DNA from: Thauera sedimentorum
GTDB taxonomy: Bacteria; Pseudomonadota; Gammaproteobacteria; Burkholderiales; Rhodocyclaceae
NCBI RefSeq assembly: GCF_014489115.1
Contig: NZ_JACTAH010000001.1
Location: forward strand, 62,001 to 126,000
Length of the DNA stretch: 64,000 bases
Direction: 5' to 3'
Shown here: piece by piece, positions 43,177-55,469 of the stretch
Layout: each line of letters opens with the position of its first letter
Numbering within the stretch: position 1 is the first letter of the stretch
Translations under genes and position numbers: made by a program
Notes under the pieces: model-generated
Told to the model about the DNA's origin: nothing
Seen by the model: the letters and a program-made list of their open reading frames with translations, nothing else
Databases searched by the model: none

Positions 43177-44099
43177 GCGTGGAGGCTGGGGTGGATTTCG
43201 GCAAGGTCGCGGTGCTGTTCGGCGGTTCCTCCGCCGAGCGCGACGTCTCCCTGATGTCGGGCAAGGCGGTGCTCGAGGCCCTGCAGCGCGCGGGCGTCGA
43301 TGCGCATGCCTTCGACCCGGCCGAGCGCGACCTGCACATCCTCAAGGAAGAGGGCTTCGACCGCGCCTTCATCGTGCTGCACGGGCGCGGCGGCGAGGAC
43401 GGCACGGTGCAGGGGGCGCTGGAACTGATGGGCATCCCCTACACCGGTAGCGGGGTGATGGCCTCGGCGCTGTCGATGGACAAGTGGCGCACCAAGATGG
43501 TGTGGCTGGCCGCCGGCCTGCCCACCCCGCGCTACGCCATCCTCGACGAACTCAGCGACTGGGACGCGGTGGCCGCCGAGCTCGGCCTGCCGATCTTCGT
43601 CAAGCCGGTGCATGAAGGCTCCAGCATGGGCGCAACCAAGGTCACCGAGGCGGACCAGCTGAAAGCGGCCTGGGAACTGGCGGCGCGCTACGACGACCTG
43701 GTGATCGCCGAGGAATTCGTCACCGGCGCCGAGATGACCGCGCCCTTCCTCGGCGAGCGCGCGCTGCCGCTGGTGCGCATCGTCGCGCCGGACGGCAACT
43801 ACGACTACCAGCACAAGTACTTCACCGACGACACCCGCTACGACTGCCCCTGCGGCCTGCCGGAAGCGCAGGAGCGCGAGCTGCAGGCGCTGATCATGAA
43901 GTCCGCCAAGGTGCTGGGCTGCCGCGGCTGGGGGCGGGCCGACCTGATCCTCACCGACGATGGCCGTCCCTACCTGCTGGAGATGAATACCGCGCCGGGC
44001 ATGACCGGCCATTCGCTGGTGCCGATGTCCGCCCGTGTGGCCGGGCTGAGCTTCGAGGCCCTGTGTCTGGCGATTCTTGCGGAGGCCCGCCTTGGCTGA
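43173..44099 (+). CDS. ddlB: D-alanine:D-alanine ligase
   Basis: Ddl has 308 residues of ATP-grasp fold: [19 protein letters not shown] near 12-30, [12 protein letters not shown] near 140-151, and the C-terminal [16 protein letters not shown] near 267-282 with metal and substrate residues. It supplies D-Ala-D-Ala to MurF. It starts at the GTG overlapping the murC stop. Confidence 0.96.
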   Translation: MSVEAGVDFGKVAVLFGGSSAERDVSLMSGKAVLEALQRAGVDAHAFDPAERDLHILKEEGFDRAFIVLHGRGGEDGTVQGALELMGIPYTGSGVMASALSMDKWRTKMVWLAAGLPTPRYAILDELSDWDAVAAELGLPIFVKPVHEGSSMGATKVTEADQLKAAWELAARYDDLVIAEEFVTGAEMTAPFLGERALPLVRIVAPDGNYDYQHKYFTDDTRYDCPCGLPEAQERELQALIMKSAKVLGCRGWGRADLILTDDGRPYLLEMNTAPGMTGHSLVPMSARVAGLSFEALCLAILAEARLG

Positions 44100-44925
44100 A
44101 CTGGCTCGCAGCCGCCTCGCTTCTTCCCGCAGCGCCGCCAAGGGCGCGCAGGGGGGGCGTGCGCGCGAGTCTACCGGCCTCTGGAACCGGCCGGCGCTGC
44201 TCAACCTGCTGGCCGACCTGCTGATGCTGTTTGCGGCGCTGGGGCTGACCTGGGTGGTGGTGAGCTGGTTCCTGTCGCGCCCCTTCTTCCCGCTGCGCGA
44301 GGTGGTGCTGCTGTCGCCGCCGGCGCAGGTCACCACCGCCCAGCTCGAATACGTGGCGCGGGCGGCAATTCGCGGCAACTTCTTCACGGTGGATCTCGAT
44401 CAGGTGCGCGCCGACTTCGAGAAGCTCCCCTGGGTGCGCCGCGCGGAAGTGCGCCGGCGCTGGCCCGACGTGCTGGAACTGCGCCTGCAGGAGCATCAGG
44501 CGGTAGCCTACTGGACCTCCACCGACGGCAGCGACACCCGCCTGGTCAATCGTCAGGGCGAGGTCTTCGTGGCCGCGAGCAACGCGTCCATGCCCGGCTT
44601 CTCCGGGCCGCAGGGCTCGGCGGCCTACATGCTGGCCCGCTATGAGGCCTTTGCCGGGCTGCTGGCGCCGCTGGGCCGGCAGCTGGTCGGCGTGGTGCTG
44701 TCGGCGCGCGAGGCCTGGCAGCTGCGCCTGGACAACGACATGGTGATCGTGCTCGGTCGCGAGCAGGACAAGGCGCCGCTCGAGGAGCGGCTGGCGCGTT
44801 TCGTCGCGGCCTGGCCGCAGACGCAGGAAGGCATAGGCGTACAGGTGGCGGTGGCCGACCTACGCTACCCGAGCGGGTTCGCCCTCACCCCGGCGGACAC
44901 CCTGGCTATGAAAGGCAAGAAATGA
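44092..44925 (+). CDS. ftsQ: Cell division protein FtsQ
   Basis: From the TTG at 44092 FtsQ has 277 residues. GGAGG at 44081-44085 sits 6 bases before this TTG, which makes it a better start than the in-frame TTG at 44077. One membrane helix (about 37-58) is followed by a POTRA domain ([22 protein letters not shown]) and the FtsQ/DivIB domain ([23 protein letters not shown]). It bridges the early and late divisome proteins in the periplasm. Confidence 0.95.
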   Translation: MAELARSRLASSRSAAKGAQGGRARESTGLWNRPALLNLLADLLMLFAALGLTWVVVSWFLSRPFFPLREVVLLSPPAQVTTAQLEYVARAAIRGNFFTVDLDQVRADFEKLPWVRRAEVRRRWPDVLELRLQEHQAVAYWTSTDGSDTRLVNRQGEVFVAASNASMPGFSGPQGSAAYMLARYEAFAGLLAPLGRQLVGVVLSAREAWQLRLDNDMVIVLGREQDKAPLEERLARFVAAWPQTQEGIGVQVAVADLRYPSGFALTPADTLAMKGKK

Positions 44926-46151
44926 GCAAGGACTACAAGGATCTGATCGTCGGCCTGGACATCGGCACCGCCAAGATCACCTGCATCGTCGCCGAGGCGC
45001 GCCCCGACGGGCGGCTGGACGTGGTCGGGCTGGGCACCCAGGCGACCAACGGCCTCAAGCGCGGAGTGGTGGTGAACATCGAGGCCACGGTGGATGCGAT
45101 CTCGCGCGTGATCCAGGAAGTCGAGCTGATGGCCGACTGCAAGATCCGCGACGTGTATACCGGCATCGCCGGCAGCCACATCAAGAGCTTCAACTCCAAC
45201 GGCATGGTGGCGATCAAGGACAAGGAAGTCACCCCGATGGACCTCGAGCGGGTCATCGAGGTGGCGCGCGCGATGCCGATTCCCGCCGAGCAGCAGATTC
45301 TCCACATCCTCACCCAGGAATTCATCATCGACGGCCAGGGCGGCGTGCGCGAGCCGATCGGCATGAGCGGGGTGAAGCTCGAGGTGAAGGTGCACATCGT
45401 CACCGGCGCGGTCTCCGCGGCGCAGAACGTCATCAAGTGCGTGCGCCGCTGCGGGCTGGAAGTGATGGACCTGATCCTGCAACCGCTCGCCTCCAGCTAC
45501 GCGGTGCTGACCGAGGACGAGAAGGAGCTGGGCGTGTGCCTGGTCGACATCGGCGGCGGCACCACCGACATCGCGGTGTTCACCCAGGGCGCCATCCGCC
45601 ACACCGCGGTGATCCCGGTGGCCGGCGACCAGATCACCAACGACATCGCCATGGCGCTGCGCACCCCCACCGCGGAAGCCGAGGAATTGAAGATCCGCCA
45701 CGGCGTGGCGATGCACACCCTGGCCGACCCGGAGGAGATGATCGAAGTACCCGGCGTGGGCGACCGCCCGCCGCGCAAGCTCTCGCGTCAGGCGCTGGCC
45801 GACGTGATCGAACCGCGCGTCTCCGAGCTCTTCGAGCTGGTGCAGGCCGAGCTGCGGCGCAGCGGCTACGAGGAGCTGCTGTCCTCGGGCATCGTGCTGA
45901 CCGGCGGCTCCTCGGTGATGAACGGCATGGTCGAGCTGGGCGAGGAGGTGTTTCACATGCCGGTGCGCGTGGGCGCGCCGCAATACGAGGGCGGCCTGGC
46001 CGACGTGGTCTGCCAGCCGCGCTACGCCACCGCGATGGGTCTGCTGATGGAGGGCGTGGCCCAGCGCCGGCGCGGCATCCAGGCGCGCGAGACGCGCAGC
46101 GTGCGCCAGGTCTTCGGGCGCATGAAGGCATGGTTCGAGAAGAATTTCTGA
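44922..46151 (+). CDS. ftsA: Cell division protein FtsA
   Basis: FtsA has 409 residues of actin fold: phosphate loop VGLDIGTAKITCIVAE near 9-24, IAGSHIKSFNSNG in the 1C subdomain, the ATP-site DIGGGTTDIAVF near 206-217 and GIVLTGGSSVM near 325. A C-terminal amphipathic helix (VFGRMKAWFEKNF) attaches it to the membrane, where it tethers FtsZ. Its ATG overlaps the ftsQ stop by 4 nt. Confidence 0.97.
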   Translation: MSKDYKDLIVGLDIGTAKITCIVAEARPDGRLDVVGLGTQATNGLKRGVVVNIEATVDAISRVIQEVELMADCKIRDVYTGIAGSHIKSFNSNGMVAIKDKEVTPMDLERVIEVARAMPIPAEQQILHILTQEFIIDGQGGVREPIGMSGVKLEVKVHIVTGAVSAAQNVIKCVRRCGLEVMDLILQPLASSYAVLTEDEKELGVCLVDIGGGTTDIAVFTQGAIRHTAVIPVAGDQITNDIAMALRTPTAEAEELKIRHGVAMHTLADPEEMIEVPGVGDRPPRKLSRQALADVIEPRVSELFELVQAELRRSGYEELLSSGIVLTGGSSVMNGMVELGEEVFHMPVRVGAPQYEGGLADVVCQPRYATAMGLLMEGVAQRRRGIQARETRSVRQVFGRMKAWFEKNF

Positions 46152-46203
46152 GCTGGACGGATGGGCCGTCCAGTCAATGTGAATGAGTGCCTGTCGTGAA
46201 TCG

Positions 46204-46240
46204 GTATTTAGTTATAGACTTCGCTCGCAATACTAAATAC
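46204..46240. promoter_or_regulatory. AT-rich inverted repeat upstream of ftsZ
   Basis: GTATTTAGT at 46204-46212 is mirrored by ACTAAATAC at 46232-46240, 9 perfect bases around a 19-base centre, in the 144-base ftsA-ftsZ gap. The low GC stands out from the surroundings. It could be a regulator site or an RNA hairpin in an ftsZ leader. Confidence 0.6.
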
Positions 46241-46295
46241 AGGTTCGGTGGGTGTTCTGTGTGCAGTACTGCTTTATTACTCGGAGGCGAGGCAA

Positions 46296-47438
46296 ATGTT
46301 TGAAATCGTTGAAAAGGTTCCCACCGGAACGGTGATCAAGGTGATCGGTGTCGGCGGCGCCGGCGGCAATGCGGTCGACCACATGATCCGCGAGGGCGTG
46401 CAGGGCGTGCAGTTCGTGGTCGCCAACACCGACGCGCAGGCGCTCAGCCGCTGCCTGGCGCCGGCCAAGATCCAGCTCGGCGTCACCGGCCTGGGCGCAG
46501 GTTCCAAGCCGGAGGCCGGCCGCGCGGCGGCGCAGGAGTCGCGCGACGCGATCGCCGAGGCGCTGGAAGGCGCGCACATGTGCTTCATCACCGGCGGCAT
46601 GGGTGGCGGCACCGGTACCGGCGCGGCGCCGGTGGTGGCCGAGATCGCCAAGGAGATGGGCATCCTGACCGTCGCCGTGGTGACCAAGCCCTTCGATTTC
46701 GAGAACCGCCTGCGCGTGGCCGAAAGCGGCGTCGAGGAACTGACCCGCAACGTCGATTCGCTGATCGTGGTGCTCAACGACAAGCTGCTCGAAGTGTTCG
46801 GCGACGACGCCGGCTTCGAGGACTGCTTCCGCTCGGCTGACAACGTGCTGCGCTCCGCGGTGGGCGGCATTGCCGAGATCATCAACGTACCGGGCCTGGT
46901 CAACGTCGACTTCCAGGACGTGCGCACCGCGATGGGCGAGATGGGCCGCGCGATGATGGGCTCGGCCGAGGCTGCCGGCCTGGACCGCGCGCGCATCGCC
47001 GCCGAGCAGGCTGCGGTCAGCCCGCTGCTGGAAGGCACCGAACTGTCCGGCGCCCGTTGTGTCCTGATCAACATCACCGCCAGCCGCTCGTTGAAGATGT
47101 CGGAAGTGCGCGACGCGGTGAAGACCGTGCAGGCCTTTGCCGCACCGGAAGCCTTCGTCAAGTACGGCACGGTGTTCGACGAGTCGATGGAAGACCGCAT
47201 CCGCATCACCGTGGTGGCCACCGGCCTGGGTACCCCGCGCGCCGCACGCCAGCCGGTGATGCAGGTGGTGCAGGGCACCGGTACGTACGGCCCGGCCGGC
47301 GGCGGCGCGGTGGACATGGGCAATCTCGACGTGCCGGCGGTGATCCGCAGCGGGCGGCGCACCACGGTCGAGGCCATGAGCGCCAACGGCATGGGGACCT
47401 ACGACATCCCGGCCTTCCTGCGCAAGCAGGCCGACTGA
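46296..47438 (+). CDS. ftsZ: Cell division protein FtsZ
   Basis: FtsZ has 380 residues. It opens MFEIVEKVPTG, has IGVGGAGGNAVDHM near 16-29, and the tubulin signature GGMGGGTGTGAAP near 104-116. The C-terminal peptide DIPAFLRKQAD binds FtsA and ZipA. The ATG at 46296 has a GGAGGCGAGG site; an in-frame ATG 48 bases upstream lacks family support. It assembles the division ring. Confidence 0.98.
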   Translation: MFEIVEKVPTGTVIKVIGVGGAGGNAVDHMIREGVQGVQFVVANTDAQALSRCLAPAKIQLGVTGLGAGSKPEAGRAAAQESRDAIAEALEGAHMCFITGGMGGGTGTGAAPVVAEIAKEMGILTVAVVTKPFDFENRLRVAESGVEELTRNVDSLIVVLNDKLLEVFGDDAGFEDCFRSADNVLRSAVGGIAEIINVPGLVNVDFQDVRTAMGEMGRAMMGSAEAAGLDRARIAAEQAAVSPLLEGTELSGARCVLINITASRSLKMSEVRDAVKTVQAFAAPEAFVKYGTVFDESMEDRIRITVVATGLGTPRAARQPVMQVVQGTGTYGPAGGGAVDMGNLDVPAVIRSGRRTTVEAMSANGMGTYDIPAFLRKQAD

Positions 47439-47464
47439 CGCATACGTCGCCTCCGTCTGCGTCC

Positions 47465-47517
47465 GGCGGGCGCCCCGGCATGGACCTCTGCCTCCGGTCC
47501 GTGCCTGGGCGCCCGTC
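47465..47517. repeat. Long imperfect hairpin after ftsZ
   Basis: Arms 47465-47486 and 47496-47517 (left arm GGCGGGCGCCCCGGCATGGACC) pair at about 19 of 22 positions around a 9-base loop. There is no T run, so it is not a classic terminator; it may stabilise the ftsZ mRNA or be a dispersed element. Confidence 0.65.
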
Positions 47518-47588
47518 GCTCATTGATCCGGGCTTCCGGCCTGTCCTGTCCTCCGTGTTAAGATGCTGAGCTCACAAGGAAAATCGTC

Positions 47589-48506
47589 ATGATCAGGCAG
47601 CGCACCCTCAAGTCCATCGTCCGTGCCACAGGCGTCGGCCTGCATGGCGGACGCAAGGTGAACCTCACCTTGCGCCCGGCAGCGCCGGACACCGGCATCG
47701 TCTTCCACCGGGTCGATCTCGATCCGCCGCTGAGCCTGCCTGCCGATCCGTATTCCGTGTGCGATACCCGCATGTGTTCCGGCCTGGAGCAGGGCGGTGA
47801 GAAGGTCGGTACGGTCGAGCACCTGATGTCGGCCTTGTCCGGCCTGGGCATCGACAACCTGCATGTGGACGTCGATGCGCCCGAGATTCCCATTCTCGAC
47901 GGCAGCTCCGGTCCCTTCGTGTTCCTGCTGCAGTCTGCCGGCATCGAGGAGCAGAAGGCGCCCAAGCGCTTCCTGCGGGTCAAGCGCGCGGTGGAGTACC
48001 GCGAGGGCGACAAGTGGGTGCGCCTGGAGCCTTACGACGGTTTCCGCCTGAACTTCTCCATCGTCTTCAATCACCCTGCCATCGACCGCACCTCCACCGA
48101 GGTCACCGTCGATTTCGCCGAGCAGTCCTACGTGCGCGACGTGGCGCGCGCGCGCACCTTCGGATTCATGCAGGACGTCGAGTTCATGCGCTCGCACGGC
48201 CTGGCGCTGGGCGGCAGTCTCGACAACGCCATCGTCATGGACGAATACCGCGTGCTCAACGCCGACGGGCTGCGCTACGCGGACGAGTTCGTCAAGCACA
48301 AGGTGCTCGACGCGATCGGCGACCTCTACCTGTGCGGCCATCCGCTGCTGGCGTCCTACTCCGCGCACAAGGCCGGCCACGCGCTCAACAACCAGATCCT
48401 GCGCGTGCTGCTGGAAGACCGCAGCGCGTGGGAGATCGTCACCTTCGAGAAGGCCGCCGCCACGCCGCGCGCGGTGAGCCACCAGTTCGACCTGGCGCTG
48501 GGCTGA
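47589..48506 (+). CDS. lpxC: UDP-3-O-acyl-N-acetylglucosamine deacetylase
   Basis: LpxC has 305 residues. It shows [16 protein letters not shown] near 5-20, TVEHLMSAL near 75-83 with a zinc ligand, and [15 protein letters not shown] near 234-248 with the other ligands; the general acid-base histidine is in [11 protein letters not shown] near 259. It catalyses the committed step of lipid A synthesis. It closes the dcw cluster, the usual gammaproteobacterial and betaproteobacterial order. Confidence 0.97.
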   Translation: MIRQRTLKSIVRATGVGLHGGRKVNLTLRPAAPDTGIVFHRVDLDPPLSLPADPYSVCDTRMCSGLEQGGEKVGTVEHLMSALSGLGIDNLHVDVDAPEIPILDGSSGPFVFLLQSAGIEEQKAPKRFLRVKRAVEYREGDKWVRLEPYDGFRLNFSIVFNHPAIDRTSTEVTVDFAEQSYVRDVARARTFGFMQDVEFMRSHGLALGGSLDNAIVMDEYRVLNADGLRYADEFVKHKVLDAIGDLYLCGHPLLASYSAHKAGHALNNQILRVLLEDRSAWEIVTFEKAAATPRAVSHQFDLALG

Positions 48507-48519
48507 GGCTGCCGGGCGC

Positions 48520-48705
48520 ATGGTGATCCTGCGGATCCTGGTGCTGCTGGCGGCGTTTGCCATCGGCAGCTCCTTGCTAGCCTGGCTGCTCACCGGCAAT
48601 CCGCGCTACCGCCTGTGGGCGTGGAATCTGACCCGCGGCACCCTGCTGGCGGTCGTGGCCGTGCTGGTGCTGTTCGCCCTCGAGAGGATCTTCTTCTCCG
48701 GCTGA
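48520..48705 (+). CDS. Small two-helix membrane protein
   Basis: The product has 61 residues with two hydrophobic helices (about 3-24 and 39-57) and a short charged loop (GNPRYRLWAW). No domain is recognised. The ATG lies 13 nt after lpxC in the same direction; a GTG one codon later is possible. The reading frame and codon use look coding. Confidence 0.65.
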   Translation: MVILRILVLLAAFAIGSSLLAWLLTGNPRYRLWAWNLTRGTLLAVVAVLVLFALERIFFSG

Positions 48706-48726
48706 TGCCGCGCGCCGCCGGCGGCC

Positions 48727-49155
48727 TCAGCGGCTGCGGCGCGCCAGGCGCTCCAGCGCCTCGCGCAGGGGCGAATCGGCCGGCAGCGTGGCAGCGAACT
48801 CGGTCAGGCTCTGCTTGCCCTGCGCGGAGATGCAGCGTTCGGCCGGTGCCGGGCGCCACGGCGCCGGCTGCTGAACCGCCACCCTGACCTGGATTTCCGA
48901 CAGCAGATGCCCCTGGTCGCGCAAGCGCTCCACCAGGCTGGGTGCCATCTGCTTGAGCTTGACCGCTACCGCGTTGCCCTGGGCGAACACCACCAGGGTT
49001 TCGCCCTTGAGGTTGCCCACCCGGCAGGAGGCCGCCAGCAGCGGCGGCAGGCAGCGCTCGAAAGCACCCTGCAAACGGCGCAGCCGCGCGGCATGGTCCT
49101 GCAGGCGGGAAAGGGCGTCGCCGCCGCCGAGAAAACGCTGGATCGATTGGGTCAT
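48727..49155 (-). CDS. DUF721/DciA-family protein
   Basis: The product has 142 residues. The N-terminal half has the DciA/DUF721 pattern (LLAASCRVGNLKGETLVVFAQGNAVAVKLKQ). DciA loads the replicative helicase DnaB in bacteria lacking DnaC. It sits between lpxC and secA, a position typical of this family. Similarity is judged by eye. Confidence 0.8.
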   Translation of the reverse strand: MTQSIQRFLGGGDALSRLQDHAARLRRLQGAFERCLPPLLAASCRVGNLKGETLVVFAQGNAVAVKLKQMAPSLVERLRDQGHLLSEIQVRVAVQQPAPWRPAPAERCISAQGKQSLTEFAATLPADSPLREALERLARRSR

Positions 49156-49282
49156 GAGTGGGCTTCGCGGTCCGGCTTGCGATGGTAGGCGGCCGCCCGG
49201 CGTCCGGCAAGCGGTCCCCTTAGAGCGCGCAATACCTGCGTGCTAAACTTGCGCCTTTGCCGAATCGAACCGACAGGACCCC

Positions 49283-52006
<2,724 letters not shown>

Positions 52007-52040
52007 GCGACCCGCTCCGCCTGTCGAACAGGAGTCCATC

Positions 52041-53279
52041 ATGGCCGTCAATCTCTCCACCCCGAATCCCGCCGACCTGCGCCCGGTTGCCGGCGTACGC
52101 CTCGGCGTTGCCGAAGCAGGCATCCGCAAGGCCAATCGTCGCGACCTGACCTTGATCGAACTCGCCCCCGGCAGCCGCGTGGCCGGCGTGTTCACCCGCA
52201 ACCGCTTTTGCGCCGCGCCGGTACAGCTGTGCCGCGAGCATCTCGCCGAGGGCGACATCCGCGCGCTGGTGATCAACACCGGGGTGGCCAATGCCGGCAC
52301 CGGCGAGCAGGGCCTGGTCAATGCGCTGGAAACCTGCGCCGCAGTCGGCCGGGTGCTCGGCGTGGGCGCGCAGCAGGTGTTGCCCTTCTCCACCGGGGTG
52401 ATCCTCGAGCCGCTGCCGGTCGACCGCCTGATCGCCGGCCTGCCGGCCGCGCAGGCCAATCTGCGCGTCGATGGCTGGTTCGACACCGCGCACGCGATCA
52501 TGACGACCGACACGCTGGCCAAGGCGGTGTCGCGCACCGTCGAGGTGGGCGGCAAGACGGTCACCATCACCGGCATGAGCAAGGGCGCCGGCATGATCAA
52601 GCCCAACATGGCCACCATGCTGGGTTTCCTGGCCTGCGACGCCGCGGTGTCGCAGGACCTGCTCAACGCGCTGGTGCGCGAAGCGGCCGACCTGTCGTTC
52701 AACAGCATCACCGTGGACGGCGACACCTCGACCAACGACTCCTTCATCCTGATCGCCACCGGTCAGGCCGGCAATGCCGAGATCACCGAGCCGGCGGGGG
52801 CCGACTGGGCCGCGCTGCGCGAGGCGGTGATCGACGTCGCGGTGCGTCTGGCGCAGGCCATCGTGCGCGACGGCGAGGGCGCCACCAAGTTCATGAGCAT
52901 CGTGGTGGAAGGCGGCGCCGACCGCGAGGAATGCCGCAAGGTGGCCTACGCGGTGGCGCATTCGCCGCTGGTCAAGACCGCCTTCTTCGCCTCCGACCCC
53001 AACCTCGGGCGCATCCTCGCAGCCATCGGCTACGCCGGCATCGACGATCTGGACGTGAGCCGCCTGAAGGTGTGGCTGGGCAATCCGGACGAGAGTGTGC
53101 TGGTCGCCGAACACGGCGGCCGCGCGGCGAGCTACGTGGAGGAAGCCGGCGCGCGCATCATGGCGCACGCCGAGCTCACGGTGCGCATCGACCTCGCCCG
53201 CGGGCGGGCCGCCGCCACCGTGTGGACCTGCGATTTCTCCTACGACTACGTCAAGATCAACGCCGACTACCGCAGCTGA
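52041..53279 (+). CDS. argJ: Ornithine acetyltransferase / N-acetylglutamate synthase
   Basis: ArgJ has 412 residues. The self-cleavage site is in [10 protein letters not shown] near 189-198, with the Thr as nucleophile of the new beta chain. It also shows the [10 protein letters not shown] block near 77 and [10 protein letters not shown] near 226. It recycles the acetyl group in arginine synthesis and may also make N-acetylglutamate. It begins 34 nt after secA; a REP-like repeat follows its stop. Confidence 0.96.
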   Translation: MAVNLSTPNPADLRPVAGVRLGVAEAGIRKANRRDLTLIELAPGSRVAGVFTRNRFCAAPVQLCREHLAEGDIRALVINTGVANAGTGEQGLVNALETCAAVGRVLGVGAQQVLPFSTGVILEPLPVDRLIAGLPAAQANLRVDGWFDTAHAIMTTDTLAKAVSRTVEVGGKTVTITGMSKGAGMIKPNMATMLGFLACDAAVSQDLLNALVREAADLSFNSITVDGDTSTNDSFILIATGQAGNAEITEPAGADWAALREAVIDVAVRLAQAIVRDGEGATKFMSIVVEGGADREECRKVAYAVAHSPLVKTAFFASDPNLGRILAAIGYAGIDDLDVSRLKVWLGNPDESVLVAEHGGRAASYVEEAGARIMAHAELTVRIDLARGRAAATVWTCDFSYDYVKINADYRS

Positions 53280-53288
53280 GCACGCCCT

Positions 53289-53363
53289 GCAGGAGCGGCC
53301 TTGGCCGCGATCGCGGCCGACCGTAGTTCCCACAGGCCGAATCGCGGCCAAGGCCGCTCCTAC
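53289..53363. repeat. REP-like paired inverted repeat, copy 3
   Basis: Arms AGGAGCGGCCTTGGCCGCGA and its near-perfect complement, 75 bases overall. It fills the whole gap between the convergent argJ and radical SAM genes and could act as their shared transcription end. The loop shares CCCACAGGCC with copy 2. Confidence 0.9.
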
Positions 53364-53366
53364 CCC

Positions 53367-54479
53367 CTAGAACAGGCTGCCCTGTACGGGCATGTTCGCA
53401 TCCGCCGGCGCCGCGGGCGGGCGGAACAGGTCGCGGCGCAGCTCGTCGATGCTCGGCGCGCTCATCCCCAGTTGGCGACGCACCCGTTCCATGCGTTGGC
53501 TGTAGAGCTGTGCAAAGGGGCCGCTGCCGCGCATGCGGTGGCCGAAGCGTGGGTCGTTCGCCTGGCCGTTGCGGCACTGGCTCAGCACGCTGAGCACATG
53601 GGCGGCGCGCGCCGGATAGTGCGTCTGCAACCAGTCCTCGAACAAACCCTTCACTTCGCCCGGCAGGCGCAGCAGCACGTGCGCGGCCTGGTCGGCGCCG
53701 GCGGCGTGTGCTGCCGCGACGATCGCTTCCAGTTCCTGGTCGTTGAGCGCCGGGATCAGCGGGGCGAAGAACACGCCCACCGGAACGCCGGCCGCCCGCA
53801 GCGCGGCGATGGTCTCCAGCCGGCGAGCGCCGCGCGGGGCGCGCGGTTCCAGACGGCGCGCCAGCGCGTCGTCCAGGGTGGTCACGCTGACGGTGACGCG
53901 GACCAGCCGGTCGCGGGCGAATTCGCGCAGCAGGTCGAGGTCGCGTTCGATCAGCGTCGACTTGGTGACGATGGCCAGCGGATGGCGGCATTCGAGCAGC
54001 AGTTCGAGCAGGCGGCGGGTCAGGCCGGTCCGGCGCTCCACCGGTTGCCAGGGGTCGGTGTTGCTGCCCAGGGCGATGGGCGCGCAGCGATAGCGCGGGT
54101 GACTCAGTTCGCGGCGCAACAGCGCTGGCGCATCGGGCTTGAAGAACAGCTCCGTCTCGAAGTCCAGGCCCGGTGAGAGATCCAGGTAGGCGTGGCTGGG
54201 GCGGGCGTAGCAGTAGATGCAGCCGTGCTCGCAACCGCGGTAGGGATTGATGGCACGGTCGAAGGGCAGGTCGGGAGAGCGGTTGTAGCTCAGCACGCTG
54301 CGGGCATGATCCACCGACAAACGGGTTTGCACGGGGCCGATGGAGGCATCGCAGCCTGCTTCATCGGGGGCCGGCTCGTGCTGCAGGGTCAGAAAACGGG
54401 CGTGCGGGCTGCTCGCGCTGCCGCGTCCGCGCGGCGCGCCTGAGGAGTTGGCTGGATAGCTGAAAATACGTACAGTCAT
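53367..54479 (-). CDS. Radical SAM protein, PA0069/spore photoproduct lyase-like family
   Basis: The protein has 370 residues. The iron-sulfur motif is CEHGCIYCYAR near 83-93 (C-x3-C-x2-C), preceded by NPYRG, the layout of the COG1533 family. A TKSTLIERDLDLL strand and RLEPRAPRGARRLETI follow in the TIM-barrel. The function of this family in non-spore-formers is unknown; nucleic-acid repair or modification is a guess. It is divergent from the PP2C gene. Confidence 0.88.
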   Translation of the reverse strand: MTVRIFSYPANSSGAPRGRGSASSPHARFLTLQHEPAPDEAGCDASIGPVQTRLSVDHARSVLSYNRSPDLPFDRAINPYRGCEHGCIYCYARPSHAYLDLSPGLDFETELFFKPDAPALLRRELSHPRYRCAPIALGSNTDPWQPVERRTGLTRRLLELLLECRHPLAIVTKSTLIERDLDLLREFARDRLVRVTVSVTTLDDALARRLEPRAPRGARRLETIAALRAAGVPVGVFFAPLIPALNDQELEAIVAAAHAAGADQAAHVLLRLPGEVKGLFEDWLQTHYPARAAHVLSVLSQCRNGQANDPRFGHRMRGSGPFAQLYSQRMERVRRQLGMSAPSIDELRRDLFRPPAAPADANMPVQGSLF

Positions 54480-54638
54480 GCGCCATTCGACACCCGTGCT
54501 CCGGCAGTGTCAAGCGGTGGACCGCTGCGCCGTTTGCCCGTCCGCGCGTTCCGCCTTACCATCCCGAGCGGATAGCGCGGCGCGTCATGCCCGCGAGCCG
54601 CCGGCCCTCAGCGGGTGCGGTGGCCGGCCGGAGGAAGA

Positions 54639-55469
54639 ATGAGGCGGACGAAGTCACGGACAGGACAGGCGGGGCATATCGGTGGTCGGGCCGAACAGCA
54701 GGACCATGCCGCCTGCTTCGCCAGTGCCGACGGCCGCTGTCATCTTCTGGTGGTCGCCGACGGCATGGGCGGGCGCACCGGGGGCGAACTGGCGGCACGT
54801 ACGGTGATCGACGTGGCCGAGGCGCTCTGGAACGAGTCAGCCCAGCGGCCGGACGATCCGCCCGCCTTCCTCGAATCCCTCTGCCAGCGCGCGCATGCCG
54901 CCATCCGCCAGCATGCCGAAGACTGCGGCGAGAGTGCGGGAGCCACCGTAGTGGCCTTGCTGACCACGCCCGAGCGCGCCTGGTGGGTGCACGTCGGCGA
55001 CAGCAGGCTCTATGCCTTCCGTGACTGCAGGCCGGTGTTCCGCACCGAGGATCACACGCTGGTGCAGCAACTGGTGCGCAGCGGGCAGATCGACGAGGCC
55101 GAGGCGGCGGCCCACCCCGAGCAGCACAAGCTGCTCCGCGGACTCGGCGGATACGACGCGCTGCAGACCACGCACGGGCAGATGCGGGTCGACCCGGACA
55201 CCGGGTTCGTGTTGTGTACCGACGGTTTCTGGGCGAAGGTCGCGGCGGACGAGATGGCCGGCCTGCTGCTTGCCGAGGTGCTTGGCGATGCGTGCGCGCA
55301 GTGGGTCGGGATCGCGGTCGCGCGCGCCGGGGCCGAGTCCGACAATGCCACCGTGGCTGTGCTGCAACCCGCCGGAAGGAGATCCGGGTTTGCCTACAGG
55401 CAGCTGTGGCCGCTGTATGCCGCCGGCGTCTTGGCGCTGGCGGCCTTCCTGTTTCACGCGATGAGATGA
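54639..55469 (+). CDS. PP2C-family Ser/Thr phosphatase, membrane-anchored
   Basis: From the ATG at 54639, after GGAGGAAGA, the product has 276 residues. It keeps the PPM metal residues: EQQDHAACF near 20-28, VVADGMGGRTGG near 37-48, VHVGDSRLYAF near 122-132, CTDGFW near 195-200 and ESDNATVAV near 237. A C-terminal helix (about 255-272) anchors it in the inner membrane with the catalytic part inside. Its stop overlaps the LysM lipoprotein start (ATGA). Likely partner: the convergent kinase. Confidence 0.9.
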   Translation: MRRTKSRTGQAGHIGGRAEQQDHAACFASADGRCHLLVVADGMGGRTGGELAARTVIDVAEALWNESAQRPDDPPAFLESLCQRAHAAIRQHAEDCGESAGATVVALLTTPERAWWVHVGDSRLYAFRDCRPVFRTEDHTLVQQLVRSGQIDEAEAAAHPEQHKLLRGLGGYDALQTTHGQMRVDPDTGFVLCTDGFWAKVAADEMAGLLLAEVLGDACAQWVGIAVARAGAESDNATVAVLQPAGRRSGFAYRQLWPLYAAGVLALAAFLFHAMR

